From positions 1 to 28,900 of IMG/VR virus record IMGVR_UViG_3300041411_000161: a stretch of 28,900 nt of DNA; one strand, 5' to 3'. A program made the position numbers and the translations under genes. The notes below the pieces were generated by a model, which saw nothing but the letters and a program-made list of their open reading frames with translations, did no database searches and had not been told where the DNA came from. Source of the stretch: a virus. Below, piece after piece: positions 18,208 to 26,692 of this stretch; position 1 is the stretch's first letter; each line of letters opens with the position of its first letter.

Positions 18208-21200
18208 ATGGCAGAATTAGTAGGCACCGCGTTTTGCGACAAGAATGCGTGGTATGCGGGCAATAACCTGAATTATGGCCCGGAAAAAATCAATGATGGT
18301 TCGCTGGGCACACGCTGGATCGGCGCAGCAGTTAGCGCCACGGATTCGCTGCAAAACTTTTGCGGTATTCGTTTTTCCGGAACTGCTGACGTTACCGAAG
18401 TTCGTATTAACTTTGCGTCGTGGGGCCGTAATATTCGGATTGGTACATGGGCCGCTGGTGTTGATCCTGCTGGTGCCAGTTTTACAAAAGCCAACATTAT
18501 TCCGATTCGCTCCATTGACGCATTTATCTCAAACGATGACGATAATGTCGGGATGGTGGTTGGGGTAACGCTTCGCTTTGCAATCACTGCCACGCAAATC
18601 CCCGGCCTCGTTTTTTATTGTGACGACAACGGTTACAGTCAACTTACAAATACGTCTGGCACCACAAACACCAACCAAAGTATCAATGAAGTTTTTGTGA
18701 CGGGTATCGTAAATAATCCCCTGATCAAACAAAACGGCACTGCAATTGCGTCGTCGCAGTATAACGATTTTGGTTTGGTCAGTGCAGTAAACGATAACAA
18801 CACTGCGACCGGTTGGTCAGGCGGCGGCGTCAACGCCAACTCAGCGCTGGACTGGGTTGCGTTGCAATTCGCATCGCCTCAGAAAATTAAAAAGCTGGAC
18901 GTGTATATTTATTCGTGGGGCAAAACAATTCTTGTTGGCTACGCGAGTACAGTGCCCGGTTCCAAAACTGGGTTCACGGTCGTCAGAACAATCGACGTAA
19001 CCGTAACGCCGAATGACGACCTTGGTATTCCATGGGGCCGTCTGAAAACAAACACCATTTTGATTCCAGACAACCAAGCGTCTGCGACAATTTGGGGTGT
19101 TTTTACAAATGATTCCGGCGCGAATATTCTCGGCGTGGGCGGTGGTGCTGTTGATCGTCTGCGCATGATGGAATTGAACATGTATTCGGACGGCACGTTG
19201 ACTCCGGCTGGCCCGCCCGGCGTTAACCCAAAGCCGCCTGCAACTGTTCCGGTTATTCCTTACAACGCAGCGACTCCCGCAAGTTGGGTTAAAACAGAAT
19301 TCTCGACAAAAGGGGATTTCACATTTACCCCGGCAATTGATACGTCGGTTGTTTTGGTTGTGGCGCAAGGTGCTGGTGCTGGTGGTCGAGTAAACTACAG
19401 CATTACAGGCCCCGCCGTTCCGGACAACACGACACGTCAGGGCGGCGACACGATTATTTCGAATCCTGCTGGGCAAATTGTTGTGGCCCCCGGCGGTAAA
19501 TCAAATTTAATTCCAGATGCTGCTTTATTTTCCGGAAATAATGGAACGCCTTGTGATTGGTTGCGAATTGCGGATCAAAACGGACGCGCTGGTGCCCTAA
19601 CTGCCGTAACGTCAGCTGCTGGACAGCCCGGTGGTCTGGCATATATCGGCGGCAGTACGGCAGGCAGTGCGCTTACCCTAGCCGCACAACAAACGAACTA
19701 TCCAGCGGTTGCTGCACTAAACACATTTACGGGTTCTGCTGCAATTCCACTGGCTCCTGTATTTTCAGGTAGCGCTTTTCGAAGTGCCACAAGTGGTCTA
19801 ACCGTTTCCGCGCAAAATGATTCTGTAACACTCACGTTTAACGGCCTTTCGGGACAAGTGCTGACAGTTCCGTATATTGTTTCCGGTTCCACACAATTCG
19901 CTGTGACACTTAACGGCGTGGGAATTGATAGTGCCACCGCATCGGGGAATTTCAGCCGCACGTACACTCTGACTACAACCGGAAATCAGGTACTGGTTTT
20001 CTCGAAAGTGAGTGCCGGTGCAAGTACGATGGGTATGGGTTCCATTACCTTCAGCAACTACGGCCAAGGTGGTGCGCTTTCCGGTGCGTCCGGGCGTCTG
20101 GCGCAAATGTTTTTGTTGCCGGAACCTTTGACCTTTACTGTCGGTGGTGGTGGTGTTGGGCAACCCGGTGGGCAGGCCGTTACAGCTGCACATAACGGCA
20201 CGCGTGGTTCTGGTGGTGGTGTTGGTGGCAATGGTGGTGACGGCGTTGTAATTATTTACGAATATAAAGGCACTGTCGTAAACGATAAAACTCCACAACC
20301 TCTGTTCAACACCTACAACCAAAACATTACGCTCGAAGTTTTAGCCGGATATCGTACAAACTATTTCGGCACGGCGTCTAACACGGCTGGTTTGGGTTGG
20401 AACACACAAACCGCATTTACACATAAACTTCGACCACGCACGAAATTTGTGTTGGCGTTGATGACTGGCCCCGGTGGGCAGTACCGCTCAACAAACATCG
20501 CACTTGAACCTGAACAAGGCGTACCGACAGTTTTAACCAGTGGTGCAATTAGCAACACCGCAGAATCTGGATGGATGGGCAAAACGTATGGCGGTTCTAC
20601 CGGCAACGGTGGTGCTGGCGGTGATATGCAGGCTGCCCCTAACGTATTGTTTGGCGAGAAAGGTAGAACAGGTTACGGCTCCGGCCAAACCGAAGCTAAC
20701 CCTTCCGTAATTGCAGGCGGTTATGGTTCTGGTGGTCAATCGAATTACTTGAACACTGCCGGTGGCGGTTGTGGTGGTTATGGTTTAGTTCTTATTTCGC
20801 CCGAGCAATTCGCAGCTGATCGCACATTGCAATTGTTGGTCGGTAACACCGGAACCTCTGCTACTCCGGGTGCAATTTTCCTGTACGAAACAGAATCGGA
20901 TTATGGCCCGTTTATTACGCAATTGGCTGAATCTATTCTGCGTGCAGAAACCAACGCCGCAACCACAACTTCGCAAACCGCTGAACAATTCCTGCTTAAA
21001 AACACCAACGCCGCTACCACAACTTCGCAGACTGCCGAACAGATTCTCTACACTGAATCCAACAGCACGAATAACCTGCAAGTTTCGCATGCACATATTG
21101 CGTTTGTTGTAGACGCAGATGATCCATCCACGGCGATTACGCAGACGACAGAAATGGCGTTGCTGCGTGAAAAACAAGCACCGACCGCCGTATCTGGATC

Positions 21201-22860
21201 GGTCGAACAAGTGTTCATGCGCATGGGCAATTTGCCTTGGCGGATTACGCAAGTTGCTGAATTGGTTTTCGCCGCTGAATTGCCTTCTGTTTTCTGGTTG
21301 AATTTCGGCACCCTGCAATATCCGTTGATAAAACACAGCTATGATTCTTCTGCGGGACGTGCAACCTCGGTTCAACCGGGTGCGTATATCCAGTTGGAAT
21401 CCCCGCACATGGATGGCACGACACTGGTTGTTAACGGGGTCGAAACGGGTTTGAGTTCTCCGATTGCGAATAACGATCAGGTATTTATTCGTGGCGGTAT
21501 TACAAACTTTTATCAAAGGGAAATGAACGTCTACACCTACTACACGAAGAACGGGGTAATCGCCCGTGAATTGGTAGGTCAATGGAAATTCGTTCGTGAG
21601 GATTTGGTTCCGACAATCAGCCGTAAATACAGCGAACCGTACACGAATGCGACGTGGATTAAAACGAAAGCCAATTACGGAATCGGCAATCTCATTCCGT
21701 TGTTGACGCGTGCGCTTTCTGCGACCGGTGCAACACTTACCGCGTTGTATGAAAACGGGCGTTCGGCATTGGCTGGCCTGACTTCAATGTTTACCAAAGC
21801 ATTGACCGGAATGTTTGGCGGAAATGGTGCGGTGGTTAGTCAGAATAATCACGAATTGTTCGAAGGGCCAGAAGCAGATTTCATGCAGGCAAAACCTGTA
21901 TATGCGGAAGGGCCGAAATCCATTATCACCGTGGCTCAAGATACATTGAGCGAACCGATTGATGGTGAAGGTGCATCGTCACCGAATACCAACCTTCAGG
22001 CGTGGAATGGTTACGAGCAAATGATTCCGGGTGCAGAACCTGTAACCATGCTCGAATTTGAGCAATCGCAACACCACATCGACCATTACGTGAATACGGA
22101 TTTCGAAGGCAATACGCAGGTCGGTTTCGGCCAGTGGACAGCCATTGATTATCTGACTGGTAATCCTGTCGGTTTTGCATTGGTTCACAAAGATTACGAA
22201 TATAACGCTGTCGGAAAATCCTATTCTTCGGAACAGGAATATACCGCGATCTACAACAGCGGCACAGGCAAACCATTCACCATGGGCTTTATGGGCACCA
22301 TTGCCTATTCGGTTCTGGCTGAAGTTTCGTACACCAAAAATTCCGGCATTGGCACCGGTAATTGGTTAATGCCTGAAGGTCAGGCAGACATTACGCGAAC
22401 AGGTTTTGGTTTTGTGCAGATGAATGGGGCAGAGCGTGCAATTGCACATCCGCATTTGACTGACCGTACTGTTGAACGCGACGGCGGAAAAAACCTTGGC
22501 TACTTTGGTGCTAGTCCGATTATGCACAAAGTTGGGTTTGGACACTTCGAACAAACGGTTGTTAAATCTTCGGTTAATTCCGGAACGGTTGAACGAATTG
22601 TTATTCACACCCAGCACTATCTGGCACTGGCGAATTTGACTGCCTACCGACCAGCAGAGGCAATTAGCGGGCGTGGCGCTGCTTCGTTGTACATGGGCTT
22701 CGATACGTTGCAAGATGTTCAGGATTACACCGAACAGTTTGCAGGCGTTACGACATTGGCTGCGTACAATGGCTTCGTTTACAACCTTGAGGTGGATAAA
22801 TCGTTTGTTTGCGAAATCTATTTCAACGGCCCTGTTTCCGGTCTAATCCAAGGTGGTTAA
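18208..22860 (+). CDS. 1550-residue virion protein with tandem discoidin-like and glycine-rich domains
   Basis: Starts at ATG 18208 after GGAG. Residues 1-165 and about 172-330 are two F5/8 type C (discoidin)-like domains, with motifs such as KINDGSLGTRWIG and VNDNNTATGW followed by VALQFASPQKIKKLDVYIY; this fold commonly binds glycans. A linker (PPGVNPKPPATVP) leads to a beta domain with glycine-rich patches: residues about 645-688 (TVGGGGVGQPGGQA, then GGNGGDGVVIIYEY) and about 790-860, as in phage tail-fibre tips with polyglycine segments. Residues about 902-1025 hold seven short repeats built on TQxAE. The last 500 residues are beta-rich and unrecognised, with a helical Leu/Thr-rich stretch around 1165-1210. 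Both discoidin-like domains are at the N-terminus, opposite to the usual fibre layout. It is possibly a tail or side fibre, or a whisker. Confidence 0.93.
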   Translation: MAELVGTAFCDKNAWYAGNNLNYGPEKINDGSLGTRWIGAAVSATDSLQNFCGIRFSGTADVTEVRINFASWGRNIRIGTWAAGVDPAGASFTKANIIPIRSIDAFISNDDDNVGMVVGVTLRFAITATQIPGLVFYCDDNGYSQLTNTSGTTNTNQSINEVFVTGIVNNPLIKQNGTAIASSQYNDFGLVSAVNDNNTATGWSGGGVNANSALDWVALQFASPQKIKKLDVYIYSWGKTILVGYASTVPGSKTGFTVVRTIDVTVTPNDDLGIPWGRLKTNTILIPDNQASATIWGVFTNDSGANILGVGGGAVDRLRMMELNMYSDGTLTPAGPPGVNPKPPATVPVIPYNAATPASWVKTEFSTKGDFTFTPAIDTSVVLVVAQGAGAGGRVNYSITGPAVPDNTTRQGGDTIISNPAGQIVVAPGGKSNLIPDAALFSGNNGTPCDWLRIADQNGRAGALTAVTSAAGQPGGLAYIGGSTAGSALTLAAQQTNYPAVAALNTFTGSAAIPLAPVFSGSAFRSATSGLTVSAQNDSVTLTFNGLSGQVLTVPYIVSGSTQFAVTLNGVGIDSATASGNFSRTYTLTTTGNQVLVFSKVSAGASTMGMGSITFSNYGQGGALSGASGRLAQMFLLPEPLTFTVGGGGVGQPGGQAVTAAHNGTRGSGGGVGGNGGDGVVIIYEYKGTVVNDKTPQPLFNTYNQNITLEVLAGYRTNYFGTASNTAGLGWNTQTAFTHKLRPRTKFVLALMTGPGGQYRSTNIALEPEQGVPTVLTSGAISNTAESGWMGKTYGGSTGNGGAGGDMQAAPNVLFGEKGRTGYGSGQTEANPSVIAGGYGSGGQSNYLNTAGGGCGGYGLVLISPEQFAADRTLQLLVGNTGTSATPGAIFLYETESDYGPFITQLAESILRAETNAATTTSQTAEQFLLKNTNAATTTSQTAEQILYTESNSTNNLQVSHAHIAFVVDADDPSTAITQTTEMALLREKQAPTAVSGSVEQVFMRMGNLPWRITQVAELVFAAELPSVFWLNFGTLQYPLIKHSYDSSAGRATSVQPGAYIQLESPHMDGTTLVVNGVETGLSSPIANNDQVFIRGGITNFYQREMNVYTYYTKNGVIARELVGQWKFVREDLVPTISRKYSEPYTNATWIKTKANYGIGNLIPLLTRALSATGATLTALYENGRSALAGLTSMFTKALTGMFGGNGAVVSQNNHELFEGPEADFMQAKPVYAEGPKSIITVAQDTLSEPIDGEGASSPNTNLQAWNGYEQMIPGAEPVTMLEFEQSQHHIDHYVNTDFEGNTQVGFGQWTAIDYLTGNPVGFALVHKDYEYNAVGKSYSSEQEYTAIYNSGTGKPFTMGFMGTIAYSVLAEVSYTKNSGIGTGNWLMPEGQADITRTGFGFVQMNGAERAIAHPHLTDRTVERDGGKNLGYFGASPIMHKVGFGHFEQTVVKSSVNSGTVERIVIHTQHYLALANLTAYRPAEAISGRGAASLYMGFDTLQDVQDYTEQFAGVTTLAAYNGFVYNLEVDKSFVCEIYFNGPVSGLIQGG
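20911..21280 (+). repeat. Seven short TQxAE repeats, period about 17-18 residues
   Basis: Successive units are ITQLAESILRAE, TSQTAEQFLLKN, TSQTAEQILYTE, LQVSHAHIAFVVDA (degenerate), ITQTTEMALLRE, VSGSVEQVFMRM and ITQVAELVFAAE. Copies two and three share the 12-residue NAATTTSQTAEQ at exact 54-base spacing (20953-20988 and 21007-21042) with five synonymous base differences. Alternating polar and hydrophobic residues suggest a stacked beta or coiled segment. Confidence 0.75.
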
Positions 22861-22886
22861 TTTAATAGAAATGTTGGAGAACTCAC

Positions 22887-23309
22887 ATGGCGCTTACACC
22901 AGTAAAAAAGCTAAGTGAAGTCGGCAACCGAGTACGCAAGAATTTCGAATTGAAAACCTTGCTACTCGCCCCCAACGCTTCGGAAACTTTTGTGATTGAT
23001 AGCGGCTCGTCCGCTATCGTCCAAAGACTGGAAGTTGATGGGCCGTGCGTGGTGGAAGTGTTCGGGACTGAAACGCATAATCCGATCATTGATAAAACCC
23101 CGTATAAGTTTGTCGCCGTCGCTGGCCATCTTGTGTATGATGGCTCAACAACCCTTCGGGATGGAACCGTAATTAAGTCGCGGCAATATTCGATTTTTGT
23201 GAATTTGGAAACGCCGATCCGCCCGCAGGTATACGGTCAAATCACAAACTCGCAGGCTGTCGCAGCCAGCATCACAATTAAACTTATGTACCTGACCGTC
23301 GAGGATTAA
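22887..23309 (+). CDS. Small beta-rich virion protein, function unknown
   Basis: This 140-residue protein has a good TTGGAGA site at 22874-22880. It starts MALTPVKKLSEVGNRVRKNF, a short basic helix, followed by alternating beta strands (ETFVIDSGSSAIVQRLEV, CVVEVFGTE, YSIFVNLETPI, ITIKLMYLTVED). It looks like a single compact beta barrel or sandwich with no repeat, signal peptide or membrane segment. The next gene begins 2 bases after its stop, so it belongs to one translational group with the two paralogous structural proteins, and could be a partner or connector for them. I do not recognise the family. Confidence 0.9.
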   Translation: MALTPVKKLSEVGNRVRKNFELKTLLLAPNASETFVIDSGSSAIVQRLEVDGPCVVEVFGTETHNPIIDKTPYKFVAVAGHLVYDGSTTLRDGTVIKSRQYSIFVNLETPIRPQVYGQITNSQAVAASITIKLMYLTVED

Positions 23310-23311
23310 AA

Positions 23312-24472
23312 ATGGGTATCGCAATTCTGAAAGAAGGATTTACCACGTCGGGCCTTGTTACGCTCGAAGTGATCGACAAAATGTTGGAGAATGGTTTTAA
23401 ACCCATTTTCCCAGTTGATGGCACGGGAGCCTACGTGAAACCCTCGGGCGCTACTGCCGAGAAATTCATCGTGATTCTGGAAGCCGGGCCAACGGTTGAC
23501 CCGCTCAATCCATTGGTTCCAGTTCAGGGCGTTCCGAATCAGCCGTGGCGTGTTGCGTTTCACGTGACCGATAACGCAACCCTCGGTATTTTCGTTGGCT
23601 CTGCGCCTGCATTGCCATCCAGCGGCCAACTGCCTTTCACCACAGCATCCGTAACCGAAATCTCAACCACCACAACCCGAATCGTCGGCGCGAAAGGTAT
23701 TGTTGGGGCAGATTACACCCCGCCGAAAGTTACCCTTCAGGCTAACTTGCCTTACTTTGTGGACGCGGATAAATTCGCTCCACACTGGAACCAAAAAACT
23801 GAAGGTTTCATTAACCGCCGCGTAAAAGTTTGGGTAGGTGCTACTACCAATAACGCCGCTGCACAAACTGAAACGCCTCCGGTTTACCCGACCGATCCGA
23901 CCAAAGATGTAAGCGCAACATTCCCAATGACGTACTACCTCGCGATTACTGATCGTGGTTTCTATCTGTCGATTTGGGAAGGTTCGGCTGCTGATATGAA
24001 CGGTCGCGATTTTTCGTGGGTTCTGGTTCAGCGTCCGGTTAAACGTGATACCGGTCTGGTTGTCACCGAAGGTAAAGCGCCTGTTTTCTGCGTTAGTTCC
24101 GTGGGCAACGAAATCAATCGTTTTATCGTGCGTGAATCTGACGTTACCGATGCGTCGGCAATTATCAGCGCCACCCTTGATACCAAAGATGGCACCGCGA
24201 TTATCAACGACAAAAAACAGGTTGGTGTTTCCGAAAATAACCAGTACATCGTTAACTACCCGTCGCGCCTGAATACTCCGCGTTACGCGTACACCTACGA
24301 ACTGGACATGATCGGTTATGCGTCGGCTACCGTGATTTCCGGCACCACGGAAGTTCCGCAAACTTTGTACGGCGAAGCAGAGCCGCGCACATACATCGGC
24401 ATGCATTCCAACCAGCCAGCAAACAACGGCATGCGTATTGTCGCCCTGAAGAAAGGCGCGGGCATCGCGTAA
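23312..24472 (+). CDS. Virion structural protein, paralogue A
   Basis: This 386-residue protein starts 2 bases after the previous stop, with GAGGAT overlapping that stop region. It is the first of a tandem duplicate pair. The N-terminal part has LVTLEVIDKMLENGFK and a PxVDPLNPL motif followed by PWRVAF. The C-terminal half is best conserved with its neighbour: FPMTYYLAITDRG at residue 204 followed by LSIWE, FSWVLVQRPVKRDTG, GKAPVFCV, EINRFIVRESDV and YAYTYELDMIGYASA. These features resemble conserved virion proteins of large myoviruses, but I cannot place it in a named family. No signal peptide is present. C-ending codons appear frequent (AAC, ACC, GAC), consistent with high expression, though this was not counted fully. 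Confidence 0.92.
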   Translation: MGIAILKEGFTTSGLVTLEVIDKMLENGFKPIFPVDGTGAYVKPSGATAEKFIVILEAGPTVDPLNPLVPVQGVPNQPWRVAFHVTDNATLGIFVGSAPALPSSGQLPFTTASVTEISTTTTRIVGAKGIVGADYTPPKVTLQANLPYFVDADKFAPHWNQKTEGFINRRVKVWVGATTNNAAAQTETPPVYPTDPTKDVSATFPMTYYLAITDRGFYLSIWEGSAADMNGRDFSWVLVQRPVKRDTGLVVTEGKAPVFCVSSVGNEINRFIVRESDVTDASAIISATLDTKDGTAIINDKKQVGVSENNQYIVNYPSRLNTPRYAYTYELDMIGYASATVISGTTEVPQTLYGEAEPRTYIGMHSNQPANNGMRIVALKKGAGIA

Positions 24473-24485
24473 GGAGAAATAAACA

Positions 24486-25538
24486 ATGGCAGTTTCCGGA
24501 TTTTATGTTCGTCGCAGCGGTTACACGCACGTTGGCGAATTGATGCTGGCTGTAATTAACGACCTGACCACGAACGGTTTTGTCGCACGTTTTCCCGCTG
24601 CATGGGTTCCGCCAGTGGATAACGCCGGTCGTTCCGCTTTCAAGATTACTTTGGAAGCTGGCCCGCTGGTCGATCCACTGAACGAAGCCGCGCTGCAAAA
24701 TAAACAACCGTGGCGCATTCAGATTCAAGTTTTCGACAAACACACCGCTGGCGTTACTGCTGGATCGCAACAGGCTTTGCGCACCGATGGCACGGCGTCC
24801 TATGGCACCCAAGGCACCACCACGAAAACATTGAAAGGCCCACTCGGCGCGGTCGGCGGTTACTACACCAAAAACCCTGCTGACCTGACAACTTTCGCAC
24901 CCGATCCAACCAAACCACTCGAAGGTTTTATCAACCGTAGTTCGCGTGTTCTTTTGGGTCAGGTCGATTTGTCCGATTCGTTCCCAATGACTTATTCGCT
25001 TTCGATCACCCCGCGTGGTGTTTCGCTTTGCGTTTGGGAAGACTACGTTTCCGACTCGGCTTCGACTGCTGTTTCGTGGTTCGTGATTCAGCGTCCGGTT
25101 GCCCGTGAAAACGGCGAAATCGTTATCACTGGTAAAGCGCCGGTCTTCTGCGTTTACAGCACGAACGGAACCATTAACCGTTTCATCGTGCGTGAATCGG
25201 ATGTGCTGCGCCCTTCGGATGCAGTGGACGCAACTAAAGACACGGATTACAACAACGCGATTATCAACGCTCTGGAACAAGTTGCAATTTCCGAGGGTAA
25301 TAAATACGTTGTTTCTTTCATGTCGCGTCTGAACACCACGCGTTACGCCTACACCTACGAACTGGATATGATCGGTTACACTTCGGCAGACGTTGTGTCG
25401 GAAAACACCGATATTCCTCTGCGTGTTTACGGCGAAACTGCTGATCGGAAATACGTTTCGCTTTTGGCGAACGGCGCAAATAACACCGGCATGCGTATCG
25501 TAACCATCAAGGAAGGCGGCGGTATTTCGCTGACCTAA
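24486..25538 (+). CDS. Virion structural protein, paralogue B
   Basis: This 350-residue protein has an AAGGAG Shine-Dalgarno at 24471-24476 that overlaps the upstream stop, among the strongest in the window. It is clearly homologous to the preceding protein: the same PLVDPLNE and PWRIQIQ blocks, GFINR, FPMTYSLSITPRG at residue 166 followed by a VWE strand, VSWFVIQRPVARENG, GKAPVFCVYS, TINRFIVRESDV, YAYTYELDMIGYTSA and GMRIVTIKEGGGI. It lacks about 35 residues, mostly in the middle of the N-terminal half. The pair probably arose by tandem duplication and may form a hetero-oligomer or two layers of one structure. Asn is encoded mostly by AAC, which suits a highly expressed gene. A terminator follows, closing this unit. 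Confidence 0.93.
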   Translation: MAVSGFYVRRSGYTHVGELMLAVINDLTTNGFVARFPAAWVPPVDNAGRSAFKITLEAGPLVDPLNEAALQNKQPWRIQIQVFDKHTAGVTAGSQQALRTDGTASYGTQGTTTKTLKGPLGAVGGYYTKNPADLTTFAPDPTKPLEGFINRSSRVLLGQVDLSDSFPMTYSLSITPRGVSLCVWEDYVSDSASTAVSWFVIQRPVARENGEIVITGKAPVFCVYSTNGTINRFIVRESDVLRPSDAVDATKDTDYNNAIINALEQVAISEGNKYVVSFMSRLNTTRYAYTYELDMIGYTSADVVSENTDIPLRVYGETADRKYVSLLANGANNTGMRIVTIKEGGGISLT

Positions 25539-25541
25539 CAA

Positions 25542-25589
25542 AGGGATTAATTTCCCTCGAAAGGGGGCCTTGTGTCCCCTTTTCTTTTT
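25542..25589 (+). terminator. Tandem hairpins with terminator after paralogue B
   Basis: A small hairpin AGGGA-TTAATT-TCCCT (25542-25557) is followed by AAAGGGG (25560-25566), a nine-base loop and CCCCTTT (25576-25582), then TCTTTTT. The second stem with its T-rich tail is the terminator. It ends 1 base before the next gene's GGAG. Confidence 0.85.
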
Positions 25590-25593
25590 GGAG
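25590..25593 (+). promoter_or_regulatory. Ribosome binding site that fixes the start at 25602
   Basis: GGAG lies 8 bases before ATG 25602, directly after the terminator T-tract. An in-frame GTG at 25572 lies inside the hairpin loop without a ribosome binding site and is rejected. Confidence 0.85.
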
Positions 25594-25601
25594 AATTTTC
25601 C

Positions 25602-26678
25602 ATGGCTCTTTTGCAACATGATGGCTTTGATCATTACGGAACGACTGCACTTCAAACGGCGACCAGCGTTGCGTCGATCCAGTTGGTTAGTCGCGGATAC
25701 GAACAACCGACCGGCACCTGTGCCTGCTCGACGGCCTACGGTAAAAATGCCGGGTCGCTTGGCGTTGGTTTGACTGCTGTTGTTTCACAAGCTGGCAACC
25801 TCGTTTGGCTGAAACGTGCAATTAAACCGGAAGCTGCTTTCGCAACTGGTGCCGCGTACACGCCGACTGTACGCGTCGTTAAAGGATTTGCTGCGCGTTT
25901 TGCACTCGCGCCGACCGGCAACCTGCAATTCGCACGCATCGCTGGTGTAAACGTTTCGATTGGTTCCGACTGGTACATTTATGTCGATGGTGTGAACACC
26001 AATTACCAATGCGAATTGAACATCTGGAACTTTATTGAATTGGTTGTGGATATTGCTGCCAATAAATTCCAGTTGTGGATGAGCGAAGTGATGGTCTTTG
26101 AAAAAGATATCGCTGGATACACTCTCGATTTTTGGGAGATTCGTGCGCAGTACACTTCGGGCGGCACCGGCAACATTCCGATCCACGTTGACGATTCGTA
26201 TTTGCTGGATGGTACGGGCACGTACAACAATCAGCGCATCGGTAAATGCACGACTCTGACGCGTTTCCCAACCGCCGATTATTCGGTGCAAATGACGCCG
26301 CTCGCGGGCACCACGAACTTTCCGCAGGTCAACCAAGCAACCCCGGACGGCGATTCGACTTACGTTCAATCGGCAACCGCTGGCGCGACCGACCTTTACA
26401 CAAACGTCACTGCAATTCCGACTATCGACGATGCAGCAATTCGCGCAATTTCGATTGCACCGAGTGCCCGTATGTTGGAACCGGATTCGCTTTCGGTAAC
26501 GGCTGTGATTAACGTGGATGGTTCCGAGGCTGTCGGCTACCGCATGAAATTGAAAGCGGGTAACTACAGTTCGCAGGCGCACATTTTCGAAACCAGTCCA
26601 AAAACCAGCCTGCCGTGGACTCCGACAGAAGCACAGAACGTCCGTTTCGGTCAGCGTATTTTGCCGAAGCTGACCTGA
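25602..26678 (+). CDS. Concanavalin-like virion protein
   Basis: This 358-residue protein starts MALLQHDGFDHYG, an opening used by many phage structural proteins with a concanavalin/LamG-like beta sandwich. Features of the fold include VKGFAARFAL, NFIELVVDIAANKFQLWMSE, VMVFEKDIAG and IHVDDSYLLDGTG followed by NNQRIG. A second module (about residues 215-358) has the phage pattern PDGDSTYVQSATAGATDLYT, then a beta domain ending FGQRILPKLT. The first 220 residues resemble the next gene's N-terminal half. Proteins of this type decorate heads or tails and may bind glycans, but the exact location is not shown by the sequence. It is directly followed, after 14 bases, by the related 634-residue gene. 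Confidence 0.92.
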   Translation: MALLQHDGFDHYGTTALQTATSVASIQLVSRGYEQPTGTCACSTAYGKNAGSLGVGLTAVVSQAGNLVWLKRAIKPEAAFATGAAYTPTVRVVKGFAARFALAPTGNLQFARIAGVNVSIGSDWYIYVDGVNTNYQCELNIWNFIELVVDIAANKFQLWMSEVMVFEKDIAGYTLDFWEIRAQYTSGGTGNIPIHVDDSYLLDGTGTYNNQRIGKCTTLTRFPTADYSVQMTPLAGTTNFPQVNQATPDGDSTYVQSATAGATDLYTNVTAIPTIDDAAIRAISIAPSARMLEPDSLSVTAVINVDGSEAVGYRMKLKAGNYSSQAHIFETSPKTSLPWTPTEAQNVRFGQRILPKLT

Positions 26679-26692
26679 TTTAGGGGAAGTTT

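Noticed and set aside
25572-25601. N-terminal extension of the concanavalin-like protein from GTG 25572
   Set aside because: It lies inside the terminator hairpin; ATG 25602 has GGAG at 25590-25593.
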